A program made the position numbers and the translations under genes. From assembly GCA_003028315.1 (NCBI GenBank), contig CP028150.1:1488001-1552000 (forward strand): a stretch of 64,000 nucleotides of DNA. Direction: 5' to 3'. The notes beneath the pieces were generated by a model that did no database searches, had not been told where the DNA came from, and was given only the letters and a program-made list of their open reading frames with translations. The DNA comes from Neisseria mucosa. GTDB taxonomy: Bacteria; Pseudomonadota; Gammaproteobacteria; Burkholderiales; Neisseriaceae. Shown one piece after another: positions 1-8,673 of the stretch; the first letter of the stretch is position 1; each line of letters opens with the position of its first letter.

Positions 1-43
1 GCGGCTTCGTCGCCTTGTCCTGATTTAAATTTAATCCACTATA
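1..43. repeat. Correia element (CREE), right end only
   Basis: The first 43 bases match one end of the complete element at 59233-59389 (reverse orientation) and finish with the characteristic terminus TTAATCCACTATA. The rest lies outside the window. It sits downstream of pncB. Confidence 0.85.
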
Positions 44-60
44 TCTCAAGCGTTTCAATC

Positions 61-107
61 AAAAGGTCGTCTGAAAACCCCAAATCAAGGTTTTCAGACG
101 ACCTTTT
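61..107 (-). terminator. Inverted DUS hairpin downstream of pncB
   Basis: Two DUS copies in opposite orientation can form a stem of about 18 bp, flanked by A and T runs on either side. It lies 17 bases beyond the pncB stop codon. Confidence 0.75.
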
Positions 108-123
108 GCCGTTTTTCAGTTAA

Positions 124-1347
124 TCACTCCTCTGCCTTCGGCTCGGGAACGTCAAACACCTGACGCAGGTAGGCGAGGAAGGTTTTGTTGGTGGTCATGG
201 TTTTGCCCGGAGAGTCGGAGAGTTTGGCGACGGACTGACCGTTGCACTCGACGAGTTTCAAAACGATGTTCAGCGGGGTATGGCCCATGTCGTTGGTGAG
301 GTTGGTACCGATACCGAAGCTGGTTTTGAATCGGTCTTTGAAATATTGGTGCAACGCCCACGAGCGTTCGATGTCCAAACCGTCTGAGAAGGTCAGCATT
401 TTGGTGCGGCTGTCGATTTTGAGTTTTTTATAGTGGGCATGCGCTTTGTCGCCCCATACATAGGGGTCGCCGCTGTCGTGGCGCAGACCGTCGAAGAGTT
501 TGGCGAAATAGAGGTCGAAGTCGCGCAAGAAGGCGTCCATGCCGACCACGTCGGTCAGCGCGATGCCGAGGTCGCCGCGGTATTCGTGTACCCAGCTTTC
601 GAGGGCAGCTTTTTGGAAATTGCGCAGGCGCACATCGAGGGCTTGGAAGGCTTGGAGGAACTCGTGCGCCATCGTGCCGATGGGGGTGATGCCGATTTTT
701 TTGGCGAGATAAACGTTGCTGGTACCGCGCACGATGTCGGGGGCGGCTTCAATCAGGGTGCGGATGACGTGTTCCTGCCAATCGAGGGTGTAGCGGCGGC
801 GGGTGCCGAAGTCGGAGATGAGGAACGGCGGATCATCGGGATTTTGCGCAGCGGAGATTTCTTTGAGGCGTTGCGCTTTGGCTTGGAGGCGGCGTTCGCC
901 TTCTTCAATGACGGCGGGGGTTTCGAGACGGCGGAAGTAGAGTTCGTTGACGATGGCGAGGATGAAGATTTCAAAGAACATCGCCTGAATCATAGGCCCT
1001 TCGATGCGGATGTTCAGACGACCTTCTGAATCAGGGCTGACTTTAACGAAGCGGCGTTGGAGTTGGAAGAGTTCGAGATAATCGACAAAGTCGCTTTTGA
1101 TGAAGCGCAGGCTGCGCAGGTAGTCGAGTTCGTCGTGGGTGAAGCGCAGTTGGCAGAGTGCGTCGAGTTCTCGTTCCAAGTCGCTTTGGATGTCGGCAAG
1201 CGGGTAAACCATGTCGACGTTGCGACAGCGGAACTCATAAAGGCTGTGGGTTTGGGGGAATTGGTGCAGTATCACCTGAAGCATGGTGAACTTGTACAGG
1301 TCGGTGTCGAGCAGGGAGCGGATAACGGGCGTTTGAGGTGCGGTCAT
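124..1347 (-). CDS. pncB: Nicotinate phosphoribosyltransferase
   Basis: PncB joins nicotinate to PRPP with ATP hydrolysis to give nicotinate mononucleotide in the Preiss-Handler NAD salvage pathway, in the cytoplasm. The 407-residue length matches the proteobacterial enzyme (about 400). The N-terminal LLDTDLYKFTM, the central FGTRRRYTLDWQ segment and GTMAHEF, which carries the histidine phosphorylated during catalysis, are all visible, as is the late KLSDSPGKTM block. A DUS is read in frame near residues 108-112 (EGRLN). The gene is monocistronic: a DUS hairpin lies downstream and an IS1655 copy has landed upstream at 1449, about 100 bases before the start codon, so its promoter region may be affected. 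Confidence 0.95.
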   Translation of the reverse strand: MTAPQTPVIRSLLDTDLYKFTMLQVILHQFPQTHSLYEFRCRNVDMVYPLADIQSDLERELDALCQLRFTHDELDYLRSLRFIKSDFVDYLELFQLQRRFVKVSPDSEGRLNIRIEGPMIQAMFFEIFILAIVNELYFRRLETPAVIEEGERRLQAKAQRLKEISAAQNPDDPPFLISDFGTRRRYTLDWQEHVIRTLIEAAPDIVRGTSNVYLAKKIGITPIGTMAHEFLQAFQALDVRLRNFQKAALESWVHEYRGDLGIALTDVVGMDAFLRDFDLYFAKLFDGLRHDSGDPYVWGDKAHAHYKKLKIDSRTKMLTFSDGLDIERSWALHQYFKDRFKTSFGIGTNLTNDMGHTPLNIVLKLVECNGQSVAKLSDSPGKTMTTNKTFLAYLRQVFDVPEPKAEE

Positions 1348-1448
1348 GGCTTTTCTCTCGTTCAGCGTAAATGTAAAGCATTATTAGAACACGGTTAGAC
1401 GGACGGGTGTTACTTTTTTTTGACAGGGGAAATGCTGAAAAGGTCGGC

Positions 1449-2522
1449 GGATTCGCATTTGAAGTGCAACTTTCCATAACAGAAAAAGGCCAGTATGCGG
1501 TAGCATACGGCCTTTCCTGCAAGAAAGATTGCCATGAGCTACACACAACTGACCCAAGACGAACGATACCATATCCAATACCTGTCCCGCCACTGCACCA
1601 TCGCCGAAATCGCCAAACAACTTAACCGCCACAAAAGCACCATCAGCCGAGAAATCAAGCGGCACTGCATCCAAGGACAGCAATACAGCGCCGAAAAAGC
1701 ACAGAAGCAAAGCCGGCTGACCAAACAGCACCGGCGAAAACCCTATAAGCTCGATTCGCAGCTGATTTAACACATCGACACCCTTATCCGCCGCAAACTC
1801 AGTCCCGAACAAGTATGCGCCTACCTGCATAAACACCACGAGATCATACTCCATCACAGCACCGTTTACCGCTACCTCCGCCAAGACAAAAGCAACGGCG
1901 GCACTTTGTGGCAACATCTCAGAATATGCAGCAAACCCTACCGCAAACGCTACGGCAGCACATGGACCAGAGGCAAAGTGCCCGACCGCGTCGGCATAGA
2001 AAACCGACCCGCCATCGTCGACCAAAAAACCCGCATCGGCGATTGGGAGGCCGACACCATCGTCGGCAAAAATCAGAAAAGCGCGTTATTGACCTTGGTC
2101 GAACGCACTACCCGCTACACCATCATCTGCAAATTAAAGAACTTAAAAGCCGAAGACACTGCCCGGGCGGCCATTAGGGTATTAAAGGCATATAAAGCCA
2201 GAGTCCACACCATTACCATGGATAACGGCAAAGAGTTCTACCAACACACCAAAATAGCCAAAGCATTGAAGGCGGAAACCTATTTTTGCCGCCCTTACCA
2301 TTCTTGGGAGAAAGGGCTGAATGAGAACACCAACGGACTCATCCGGCAATATTTCCCCAAACAAACCGATTTCCGAAACATCAGCGATCGGGAGATACGC
2401 AGGGTTCAAGATGAGTTGAACCACCGTCCGAGAAAAACACTTGGCTACGAAACGCCAAGTGTTTTATTCTTGAATCTGTTCCAACCACTGGTACCCTAGT
2501 GTTGCACTTGAAATCCGAATCC
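1449..2522 (+). mobile_element. IS30-family element, IS1655-like, copy 1 (inactive)
   Basis: About 1.07 kb bounded by imperfect 22-bp inverted repeats (left GGATTCGCATTTGAAGTGCA..., right end the complement of GGATTCGGATTTCAAGTGCA...). It is nearly identical to the opposite-strand copy at 19614-20669. The bases AAGGTCG, half of a DUS, occur just outside both ends, so the element apparently went into a DUS hairpin. Its transposase carries a nonsense mutation. Confidence 0.9.
1534..2499 (+). pseudogene. IS30-family transposase with premature stop
   Basis: The frame starts MSYTQLTQDERYHIQ with the IS30-type helix-turn-helix (IAEIAKQLNRHKSTISREIKRH), but a TAA at 1768-1770 stops it after 78 residues. 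The intact copy at 19614-20579 reads CAA (Gln) here, so this is a single C-to-T nonsense change. The same frame stays open afterwards and keeps the DDE catalytic core: the IGDWEADTIVG aspartate, TMDNGKEF, and ENTNGLIRQYFPK with the glutamate. Internal initiation near 1906 would give only a 197-residue catalytic fragment without the DNA-binding part. Confidence 0.92.
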
Positions 2523-2552
2523 AAGGTCGTCTGAAATCTTTCAGACGACCTT
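2523..2552 (-). terminator. Inverted DUS hairpin downstream of brnQ
   Basis: A compact DUS pair with a 2-4 base loop, 12 bases past the brnQ stop. It directly abuts the right end of IS1655 copy 1, so the hairpin survived the insertion. Confidence 0.75.
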
Positions 2553-2563
2553 TGTTTTGTGAT

Positions 2564-3901
2564 TTAAGCCTTATGTTTTTTCTTGATCGCGGCGTTCAGG
2601 ATGCACCCTAAAATAAAGCCGACGGTTGCGGGCAGCAGCCAACCCAGTCCGACGTTGTAAAGCGGCAGTGCGCCGTTGATGTCGGTGGCGACTTCTTCGC
2701 TGAAACCGAACGCGGCTTTATAGGCATCGAGCAAACCGACTGCCAGCGTTGCCATCATGGTGCAGAAATAGACGATGCGGCTGCCGCCGAACAGTTTGTG
2801 TAGGAAGACCAGCAGGATGATGACGATGGTCAGCGGGTACAGCAGCATCAGCATCGGAATGGAGAAGGTCAGGATGGAGGACAGGCCTTTGTTCGCCAAC
2901 GCCATAGACACGACCGTATTGATGACGACGAACATTTTGTAAGGAATGCCGGGACACAGGCGGTTGAAATATTCGGAACATGATGTAATCAGTCCGACGG
3001 CGGTACTCAAGCAGGCGAGCAGGACGATGACGCCCAAGAGGATGTTTCCGGGGACGCCGAAGTAGAAATGCACGGTTTTCGACAACACTTCCGCGCCGTT
3101 TTCCTGAAGTCCCAAGCCTGACACGCTGGTCGCGCCCATATAGCCGATGAAGAGGTACACCAATGCCAGACAAGATGCGGCAACGATGCCTGAAACGGCG
3201 GTCGTCCGCAGCAGCTCGGAGCGGTTGTCCACGCCCATCGCGCGCACGGCGTCAATGACGATAATGGAGAACACCAGTGAAGCGAGTGCGTCCATTGTGC
3301 CGTAGCCTTCCAAAATGCCTTTTATGAACGGACGGAGGGCAAAATCGCCTTGCGCCGCGGCGGGAACGCCCATCGGATTCAACGCGGCGTAGCCGACCAA
3401 AACGGCAATCGTCAAAAGCAATACGGGCGTCAGGATTTTACCGATGCGGTCCACCAGTTTGCCCGGTGACATCGACAGCCAATACGCCACGCCGAAAAAC
3501 GCCACGCTGAACGCCGCCAGCCCGACTGTTTTTTGGCTTTCATTCAAAAACGGCGCAACGGCAATCTCAAACGACACCGTCGCCGTACGCGGCATGGCAA
3601 ACAAAGGCCCGATGGACAAATACAGTGCGACGGCAAACGCCACGCCGTACCAAGGGGCAACCCTTGAAGCCAGCGCCTGCACGTCGCGCGAACCGGAATA
3701 GCCGATGGCAATCACGCCCAACAGCGGCAGACCCGCGCCGGTCAACAGGAAACCTGTCATCGCAGAGAACCAGTTTTCCCCCGCCTGTTGTCCGAGATAA
3801 GCGGGGAAAATCAGATTGCCCGCACCGAAAAACAAAGCGAACAACATCAAACCGACCGCCCACAGCGAGGCTTTACGGTTGAGCGGGGAAACACTGTTCA
3901 T
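2564..3901 (-). CDS. brnQ: Branched-chain amino acid:cation symporter (LIVCS family)
   Basis: An integral inner-membrane carrier for leucine, isoleucine and valine driven by Na+ or H+. The 445-residue length and about twelve hydrophobic segments fit the family. The N-terminal signature is clear: LFALFFGAGNLIFPAYLGQQAG at residues 20-41, followed by VGLMLFALFFGAGN-type glycine-rich helices, and the C-terminus is short and basic (AAIKKKHKA). It is transcribed alone; a shortened Correia element lies immediately upstream at 3921 and may carry or modify its promoter. Confidence 0.92.
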   Translation of the reverse strand: MNSVSPLNRKASLWAVGLMLFALFFGAGNLIFPAYLGQQAGENWFSAMTGFLLTGAGLPLLGVIAIGYSGSRDVQALASRVAPWYGVAFAVALYLSIGPLFAMPRTATVSFEIAVAPFLNESQKTVGLAAFSVAFFGVAYWLSMSPGKLVDRIGKILTPVLLLTIAVLVGYAALNPMGVPAAAQGDFALRPFIKGILEGYGTMDALASLVFSIIVIDAVRAMGVDNRSELLRTTAVSGIVAASCLALVYLFIGYMGATSVSGLGLQENGAEVLSKTVHFYFGVPGNILLGVIVLLACLSTAVGLITSCSEYFNRLCPGIPYKMFVVINTVVSMALANKGLSSILTFSIPMLMLLYPLTIVIILLVFLHKLFGGSRIVYFCTMMATLAVGLLDAYKAAFGFSEEVATDINGALPLYNVGLGWLLPATVGFILGCILNAAIKKKHKA

Positions 3902-3920
3902 AAATTCGTACCTGTTTGTT

Positions 3921-3990
3921 TATAGTGGATTAACTTTAAACCAGTACGGCGTTGCCTCGCCTTGTCCTGATCTAAATTTAATCCACTATA
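3921..3990. repeat. Correia element, 70-bp internally deleted form
   Basis: Both termini (TATAGTGGATTAA and TTAATCCACTATA) are present, but the centre is missing. Compared with the 157-bp copy at 59233-59389, 87 bp between two direct TCGCCTT motifs are gone. It lies between brnQ and scpA, 19 bases upstream of the brnQ start codon. Confidence 0.92.
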
Positions 3991-4039
3991 TAAAGGACAG
4001 TTGATGGAAATGGGTATGGGTTTGCCAAGCGTGAAATCA

Positions 4040-4927
4040 TCATGCCGTTTCGCCTTCAACGTCGGCAGAGGGGTCGTCTGAAACGCCCTCTTCCGCTTCC
4101 GGGCGTTCTAAATTTTCCTGTTTCAGGCTGATTTCGATTTCGCCGTAGCTGTCCGGCTGGACGATGCGGACCAAACCTTCTTTGGCAAGCTCCAAGAGCG
4201 CGATGAAATTGACAACCACATACGCCGCGCCCTGCTCCGGTTTGAACAAATCGCTGAATTTGCATATCCCGTTCTCGTTCAGGCGACGTAAAACCGCCGT
4301 CATCTGCGCGCGCACGGAAATGGTTTCCTGAATCACTTCATGGCTGCGCGTATGTTTCGCCCGCGACAAAATGCCCAGCCACGCCTGCGTCAAATCGGCG
4401 ACATACACCTCCGGCAGCTTCGCCTCGACCGCGATTTCCAACGGCAGATACGCCCAAGCAAAATCCCGTCCCGCGCGCGGCAACGCATCCAAACCCTGCG
4501 CCGCAAGCTTCATCTGTTCGTAAGCCAAAAGGCGACGCACCAGCTCGGCACGCGGATCCGCCTCTTCATCCTCAACCTCTTCGGGACGCGGCAAGAGCAG
4601 GCGCGATTTGATTTCAATCAGCATCGCCGCCATCAAAAGATATTCCGCTGCCAAATCAAACTGATACGCTTCCATTTGGGCGATATAGTGCAGATATTGC
4701 TCGGTAATCTTCACCATCGGAATATCGAGAACGTCGATATTCTGTTTGCGGATAAGGTAAAGCAGCAAATCCAACGGCCCTTGGAAGCTGCTTAAGACAA
4801 CCTTCAAAGCATCGGGCGGAATAAACAAATCCTGCGGCAAATCGGTAACGGGCTGACCGAATACCCACGCGACCGTGTGTTCAGACGACGTTGCCGCAGC
4901 GGGAGAGATAAGGTGTTCTGAAGGCAT
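4040..4927 (-). CDS. scpA: Segregation and condensation protein A
   Basis: ScpA is the kleisin subunit that bridges SMC heads with ScpB in the bacterial condensin. The kleisin N-terminal motif FQGPLDLLLYLIRKQNIDVLDIP starts near residue 48, followed by the helical YLLMAAMLIEIKSRLLLP block and a C-terminal winged-helix segment. At 295 residues it is slightly longer than usual. The extra length sits at both ends, where DUS copies are read as coding sequence (TSSEHT near residue 14 and EGVSDDPS near residue 281). scpB is not adjacent in this window. Confidence 0.9.
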   Translation of the reverse strand: MPSEHLISPAAATSSEHTVAWVFGQPVTDLPQDLFIPPDALKVVLSSFQGPLDLLLYLIRKQNIDVLDIPMVKITEQYLHYIAQMEAYQFDLAAEYLLMAAMLIEIKSRLLLPRPEEVEDEEADPRAELVRRLLAYEQMKLAAQGLDALPRAGRDFAWAYLPLEIAVEAKLPEVYVADLTQAWLGILSRAKHTRSHEVIQETISVRAQMTAVLRRLNENGICKFSDLFKPEQGAAYVVVNFIALLELAKEGLVRIVQPDSYGEIEISLKQENLERPEAEEGVSDDPSADVEGETA

Positions 4928-5055
4928 GATTAGAGGAGCTTTTTCTTATTAGGTTTGATGGGTGGTTAATCAATAACGGGGTCGTCTGAAAACGCAGCGG
5001 GTTTCGTCAAAACGAATGCGGCAAAACAAAAATCAGCCTTTTTTGCGTTGGCTTT

Positions 5056-5310
5056 TCAAAGAAGCGATGGCAAGCGTTTGCGCCACTTCATGATGGCAGC
5101 GTGCAAAAGGCTGAATATCGGAACGGACAGGAAAGGATAAAGGAAATTGGTAAACGGCCGCGGAGAGCCGTCCTGAAAACACAAATAATCGCCCGACTGC
5201 ATGTCGCATCCCATTGCGCCAAACATCAGATCGACGGCATACATCAACACGCCGAACCACACCGCATAAATCAGGCTGGCAATAAAATAGGCTTTGAAAA
5301 ATCGGTTCAT
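5056..5310 (-). CDS. Small membrane protein, paralogue of the IS-split gene at 5362-7009
   Basis: Unrecognised 84-residue protein. It begins MNRFFKAYFIASLIYAVWFG, almost identical to the start of the disrupted gene at 7009 (MNRFFKTYFIASLIYAVVFG). Two hydrophobic stretches (residues about 6-30 and 55-72) and a conserved NFLYPFLSV...LLHAAIMKW block near the end suggest two membrane spans. The ATG at 5310 is preferred over an upstream TTG because it matches the paralogue. It ends where the paralogue continues for another 60-70 residues, so it may be a shortened duplicate. DUS copies flank it. Confidence 0.65.
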   Translation of the reverse strand: MNRFFKAYFIASLIYAVWFGVLMYAVDLMFGAMGCDMQSGDYLCFQDGSPRPFTNFLYPFLSVPIFSLLHAAIMKWRKRLPSLL

Positions 5311-5597
5311 AGGCAAAAAAGGTCGTCTGAAAAAATAAATTTCAAAAGGCTTAAACCCACATCAAATTTTCTGATTGGCATTTGCAGAAGAGACCAACAC
5401 ACTCAGGGCTTGAACTGCTGCCATGCCATAAACAGGCAATCCGAAAAGAAGAAGTCCTCCTATTGACGTCCAACTATCCAGACTACTCCACTCCCACAGC
5501 AAAAAAACGAACCAAACAATCAACCATTCGACAATAGGCAAGGCAAGAGTCATCGAAGTTGTACAGCGTTTGGTCCACTTCATAATGCCGGCATTGA

Positions 5598-6777
5598 GTA
5601 GCAACTGTATTTTTCACCCCGTCGGGCAAAAATACAAAAACTCAAATCAAGACGTTTGGATACCGTTTTCGGTGATACCGTTTTCGGCAAAGTAATCACG
5701 CATCCGGGCATTCAATATCGTCAGCAGTTTGCGCATACATGCCGTAACGGCAACCTTATACGGCTTACCCTTGGACAGCAGGCGTTGGTAGAAATCCCGA
5801 ATAAGCGGTTCAAAACGTGTCGCTACCACGGTAGCCATATACAGTGCCTTACGCACCGCAGACCTTCCGCCGAAGCAGCGGCTTTTGAATTTGGTTTCCC
5901 CGCTCTCCCTCGGGTGCGGGGCAATGCCGACCAAACTCGCTATCCGTTTGTGCGACAGCCGCCCCAATTCGGGCAGCATCGCCATCAGCGTAGCCGTCGT
6001 TATCGAACCAATGCCTTTGATTTGTTCCGCCACTTTGGCTTTGCCGTCAAAATGCGTGTGGGTGTGGTCGTCGATTTGTTTGTCCAATTCGTCAATCAGA
6101 CGGTCAAAATGGGCAATCAGTTGTTTGACGCTTTCGACTTGCGTTTCGTGAACCTGATGCAGACGGTTTTTCTCGGCAGTCCGCATATCCACCAGTTGGT
6201 TGCGGCGGTTGACCAATGCTTCCAACACTTCTTCCGCTTCGGTGGGCGGTTGGTAGAGCATGGTTTGCCAATCTTCTTTCTGCATCATCATCTGTGCGAA
6301 GAAGGCGAGCATTTGGGCATCTTTGGCATCGGTTTTGGTCAGCGACTGCGATTGGGCAAACTGATGCGTCTGACGCGGGTTGGCGATGATCACGGCCATA
6401 CCTGCGCGGTGGATGGCTTTGGCGGCGGGGATTTCGAGACCGCCGGTGCTTTCCATCACAACGAGGGCGACGTTGTGCTTTTTAAGGTATTCGATAGTAT
6501 GGGCGATACCTTTGGGGTTGTTGGTTTCGGTTTTGGTTTTAGACAAAGACGAAACGGCGATGACGAAGTTTCGTTTGGCGATGTCGATGCCTGCACAGTT
6601 GTATTGGGTACTCATCATAAACCTGCCTTGCATTCGGTTGTGTTGTCTGGCAACTGTCCGGTTGTGTCGATGGGTTGCCCGACCGCTCCCTAAGCTACTC
6701 AACGGTTGTTTGCCTTGGGTGTGTACGGATGGCGGCCGGGCGGTTTGTTGCTATGATACGGGAGTTCCGATATACAA
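5598..6777 (-). mobile_element. IS110-family insertion element
   Basis: The ends were inferred from where the interrupted membrane gene stops and resumes, giving about 1.18 kb. As expected for IS110 elements, no clear terminal inverted repeats are visible. It holds one transposase gene (5647-6618) on the minus strand with about 160 bases of non-coding sequence at its 5' end. Ends are uncertain by a few bases. Confidence 0.8.
5647..6618 (-). CDS. IS110-family (Piv-like) transposase
   Basis: DEDD-type transposase/recombinase related to the pilin invertase Piv. The N-terminal RuvC-like domain shows the acidic residues in GIDIAKRNF, VVMESTGG and SLTKTDAKDAQMLAFF. The C-terminal Transposase_20 part carries IKGIGSITTATLMAMLPELG and SLVGIAPHPRESG, with the conserved serine region FGGRSAVRKALYMA. 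The ATG at 6618 was chosen because a GGCAGG ribosome-binding site precedes MMSTQYNCAGID; a longer frame opens at 6702 but adds a non-conserved leader. The 323-residue length is typical and no inactivating change is visible. Confidence 0.9.
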   Translation of the reverse strand: MMSTQYNCAGIDIAKRNFVIAVSSLSKTKTETNNPKGIAHTIEYLKKHNVALVVMESTGGLEIPAAKAIHRAGMAVIIANPRQTHQFAQSQSLTKTDAKDAQMLAFFAQMMMQKEDWQTMLYQPPTEAEEVLEALVNRRNQLVDMRTAEKNRLHQVHETQVESVKQLIAHFDRLIDELDKQIDDHTHTHFDGKAKVAEQIKGIGSITTATLMAMLPELGRLSHKRIASLVGIAPHPRESGETKFKSRCFGGRSAVRKALYMATVVATRFEPLIRDFYQRLLSKGKPYKVAVTACMRKLLTILNARMRDYFAENGITENGIQTS

Positions 6778-7010
6778 GGGACAATAACATTACAGATAAA
6801 AACGGAAAGAAGAAAAACTTCAAAGACACTTTCTCAAAAGCCGACATTTCAGCAGCTCGCAGGCAATACTCTGCATACTGTTCATTGTCAGCGTCAATAT
6901 CAAAACATTCGAATCCTGAAAACAGCAAACCGACACTGTACACCATCAAACCGAAGACAACCGCATAAATCAAGCTGGCGATAAAATAGGTTTTAAAAAA
7001 TCGGTTCATC

Positions 7011-7793
7011 TCACTTCCGTCCCGCAATATGTTCTACCGCCGCCTGCGCGCAGTACAGACCGAACGAAGCCGTCACCAGCATACTCGCGCCATAGCCCGC
7101 GCAGGACAGCCCTTGCGGCGCGGTATCGGTCGAACACGCTTCGCCCGATTGCGGCGGCGTAATGTTTTCAGTCGAGAACACACACGGCACGCGCATTTTT
7201 TCTTTGGTATCGCGGCTGAAGCCGTAGCGTTTGCGCAAGGTGTAGCGCAGGTTGGCAAGCAGCGGGTCGTGGGTAACGCGGCTCAAATCAGCGGTTTGAA
7301 TCAATGCCGGATTTTTCTGTCCGCCCGCGCCGCCGCTGAGGATAAACGGCTGATTGTGCCGCACAAAATAAGCCGCCATCGCCGCCTTGACGCGCACTTG
7401 GTCTATCGCGTCGATCACAAAGTCGAAAGGTCGTCTGAAAAGCGTTTCCAGATTGTCTTCCGTCACAAAATCCTCGATTTCCTCCACTTCGCATTGCGGG
7501 TTGATTTGGGCAATGCGTTCGCGCAACGCCGTCACCTTCGCCTTGCCGAAATCGTCGGTCAGCGCATGAAGCTGGCGGTTGACATTGGACTCGGCGACGT
7601 TGTCCAAATCAATCAAGGTCAAACGACCGATGCCCGTCCGCGCCAAAGCCTCCACCGCCCAAGAACCTACCCCGCCCACGCCGACCACGCAGACGTGCGC
7701 GCGCGAAAACCGCGCCAGTGCTTCATCTCCATAGAGTCTGGCAATACCGCCGAAACGGCGCGAAGGAAGAAAAACGGTGTCGTTCATACCCAA
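7011..7793 (-). CDS. tcdA: tRNA threonylcarbamoyladenosine dehydratase
   Basis: E1-like enzyme (also CsdL/YgdL) that converts t6A37 of ANN-decoding tRNAs to the cyclic form ct6A using ATP. The 260-residue protein opens with RRFGGIARLYGDEAL, followed by the nucleotide-binding loop VVGVGGVGSWAVEALARTG near residues 36-54, LIDLDNVAESNVNRQ, and the FVIDAIDQVRVKAAM segment. A DUS is read in frame as LFRRPFDF at about residue 116. The stop codon is one base from the start of the split membrane gene. Confidence 0.9.
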   Translation of the reverse strand: MGMNDTVFLPSRRFGGIARLYGDEALARFSRAHVCVVGVGGVGSWAVEALARTGIGRLTLIDLDNVAESNVNRQLHALTDDFGKAKVTALRERIAQINPQCEVEEIEDFVTEDNLETLFRRPFDFVIDAIDQVRVKAAMAAYFVRHNQPFILSGGAGGQKNPALIQTADLSRVTHDPLLANLRYTLRKRYGFSRDTKEKMRVPCVFSTENITPPQSGEACSTDTAPQGLSCAGYGASMLVTASFGLYCAQAAVEHIAGRK

Positions 7794-7882
7794 CCTTGTG
7801 ATATATCAATAAATGAATGAAAATCAAAGCAAAACGCTGCGGACGAATGCGACACATATTATACTGGAAAGCAGACGGGCTG

Positions 7883-7909
7883 TTGCAGCAGCCCGAAAGA
7901 GTCTATAAT
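7883..7909 (+). promoter_or_regulatory. Candidate sigma70 promoter for uspA
   Basis: TTGCAG at 7883-7888 and a perfect TATAAT at 7904-7909, spaced 15 bp, lie 71 bases upstream of the uspA start. The short spacing lowers confidence. Confidence 0.4.
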
Positions 7910-7979
7910 CGTTTCATATCGGCCCCTTCCCAACCGCATGAAACAAAGTGCCGCCTGCGGCGCAAAAGGAGAATGAACT

Positions 7980-8444
7980 ATGTACAAACATCTGGTTGTA
8001 GCCGTTGACGGCAGCGAAACTTCCCTCAACGCCCTGAAACACGCCGCCGAGTTGGCAAGCGTCAACAACGCCCGCCTGACTTTGGTACACGTCGCCAACC
8101 CCGCCGAATACATGGCGCTCGCCCCCGAATTCCTGCAACACGAAAGCTACGAGGCCGCCGCCGTCGCCCAAGGCAACGAAGTTTTGGACTTCGCTGAAAA
8201 AACCGCCCGCGAAAACGGCGTGGAAAACATTGTCAAACACCTGCTGGTCGCCAACAAAGGCGCACGCGAAATGGCGCAGGATTTGGTCGATTACGCCGAT
8301 GAAAACGGCGCCGACCTGCTGGTACTCGGCACACACGGCCGCACCGGCCTGATGCACCTCCTGATGGGCAGCTTCGCCGAAACCGTTATGCGCCAAAGCC
8401 ACCTGCCGCTTCTGATTATCCGCAGCAAAGCGGAAGAAGCGTAA
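7980..8444 (+). CDS. Universal stress protein, UspA family
   Basis: Single-domain, 154-residue cytoplasmic Usp protein. It starts MYKHLVVAVDGSETSLNALKHA, the usual first strand with the adenine-contacting aspartate, and ends with the ATP-binding signature GTHGRTGLMHLLMGSFAETVM (G-x2-G-x9-G-S) followed by PLLIIRSK. These residues suggest it belongs to the ATP-binding rather than the non-binding Usp class. An AAAAGGAGAATGAAC ribosome-binding region precedes the start. Monocistronic, with a DUS hairpin after it. Confidence 0.9.
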   Translation: MYKHLVVAVDGSETSLNALKHAAELASVNNARLTLVHVANPAEYMALAPEFLQHESYEAAAVAQGNEVLDFAEKTARENGVENIVKHLLVANKGAREMAQDLVDYADENGADLLVLGTHGRTGLMHLLMGSFAETVMRQSHLPLLIIRSKAEEA

Positions 8445-8460
8445 GGGGCTGCCCTACTGA

Positions 8461-8506
8461 AGAAGGTCGTCTGAAATCTCAAACTAAGATTTTCAGACGA
8501 CCTTCT
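8461..8506 (+). terminator. Inverted DUS hairpin downstream of uspA
   Basis: The arms AGAAGGTCGTCTGAAA and complement enclose a 14-base loop and are followed by CTTTCATCTT. It begins 16 bases after the uspA stop. Confidence 0.75.
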
Positions 8507-8616
8507 TTCATCTTATTTCAAATAGGTTTTACGAATTATTGATTATAATCATGAACTTCGTAATATCATTCACCTATACCAATAAATAACTTCTTCCCCA
8601 AACCAAACCCATAACA

Positions 8617-8661
8617 AAAAAGTCGTCTGAAAACCAAAATCCGGTTTTCAGACGACCTTTG
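8617..8661 (-). terminator. Inverted DUS hairpin downstream of the Nramp-like gene
   Basis: On the minus strand the stem is followed by a T-rich run (the complement of the AAAAAA at 8615-8621). It lies 13 bases beyond the transporter's stop codon. Confidence 0.75.
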
Positions 8662-8673
8662 TTTTGATTGGGC

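Larger units (their letters stand above)
5362..7009 (-). pseudogene. Membrane protein gene split by an IS110 element
   Basis: Two pieces belong together. The 5' piece (7009 to about 6777) encodes MNRFFKTYFIASLIYAVVFG through FFFFPFLSVMLLSL; the 3' piece (about 5599 to 5362) resumes with LNAGIMKWTKRCTTS and continues to ANANQKI. The paralogue at 5056-5310 reads FLSVPIFSLLHAAIMKW straight across the junction, which places the insertion between the two leucine codons. The intact protein would have been about 150 residues with three or four membrane spans. It starts one base after the tcdA stop codon (TGAGATG), so the two were probably cotranscribed. Confidence 0.8.

Noticed and set aside
433..1029. 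A 198-codon open frame on the plus strand opposite pncB
   Set aside because: Exact antisense of a clear pncB; its residues are a GC-rich shadow pattern with no ribosome-binding site.
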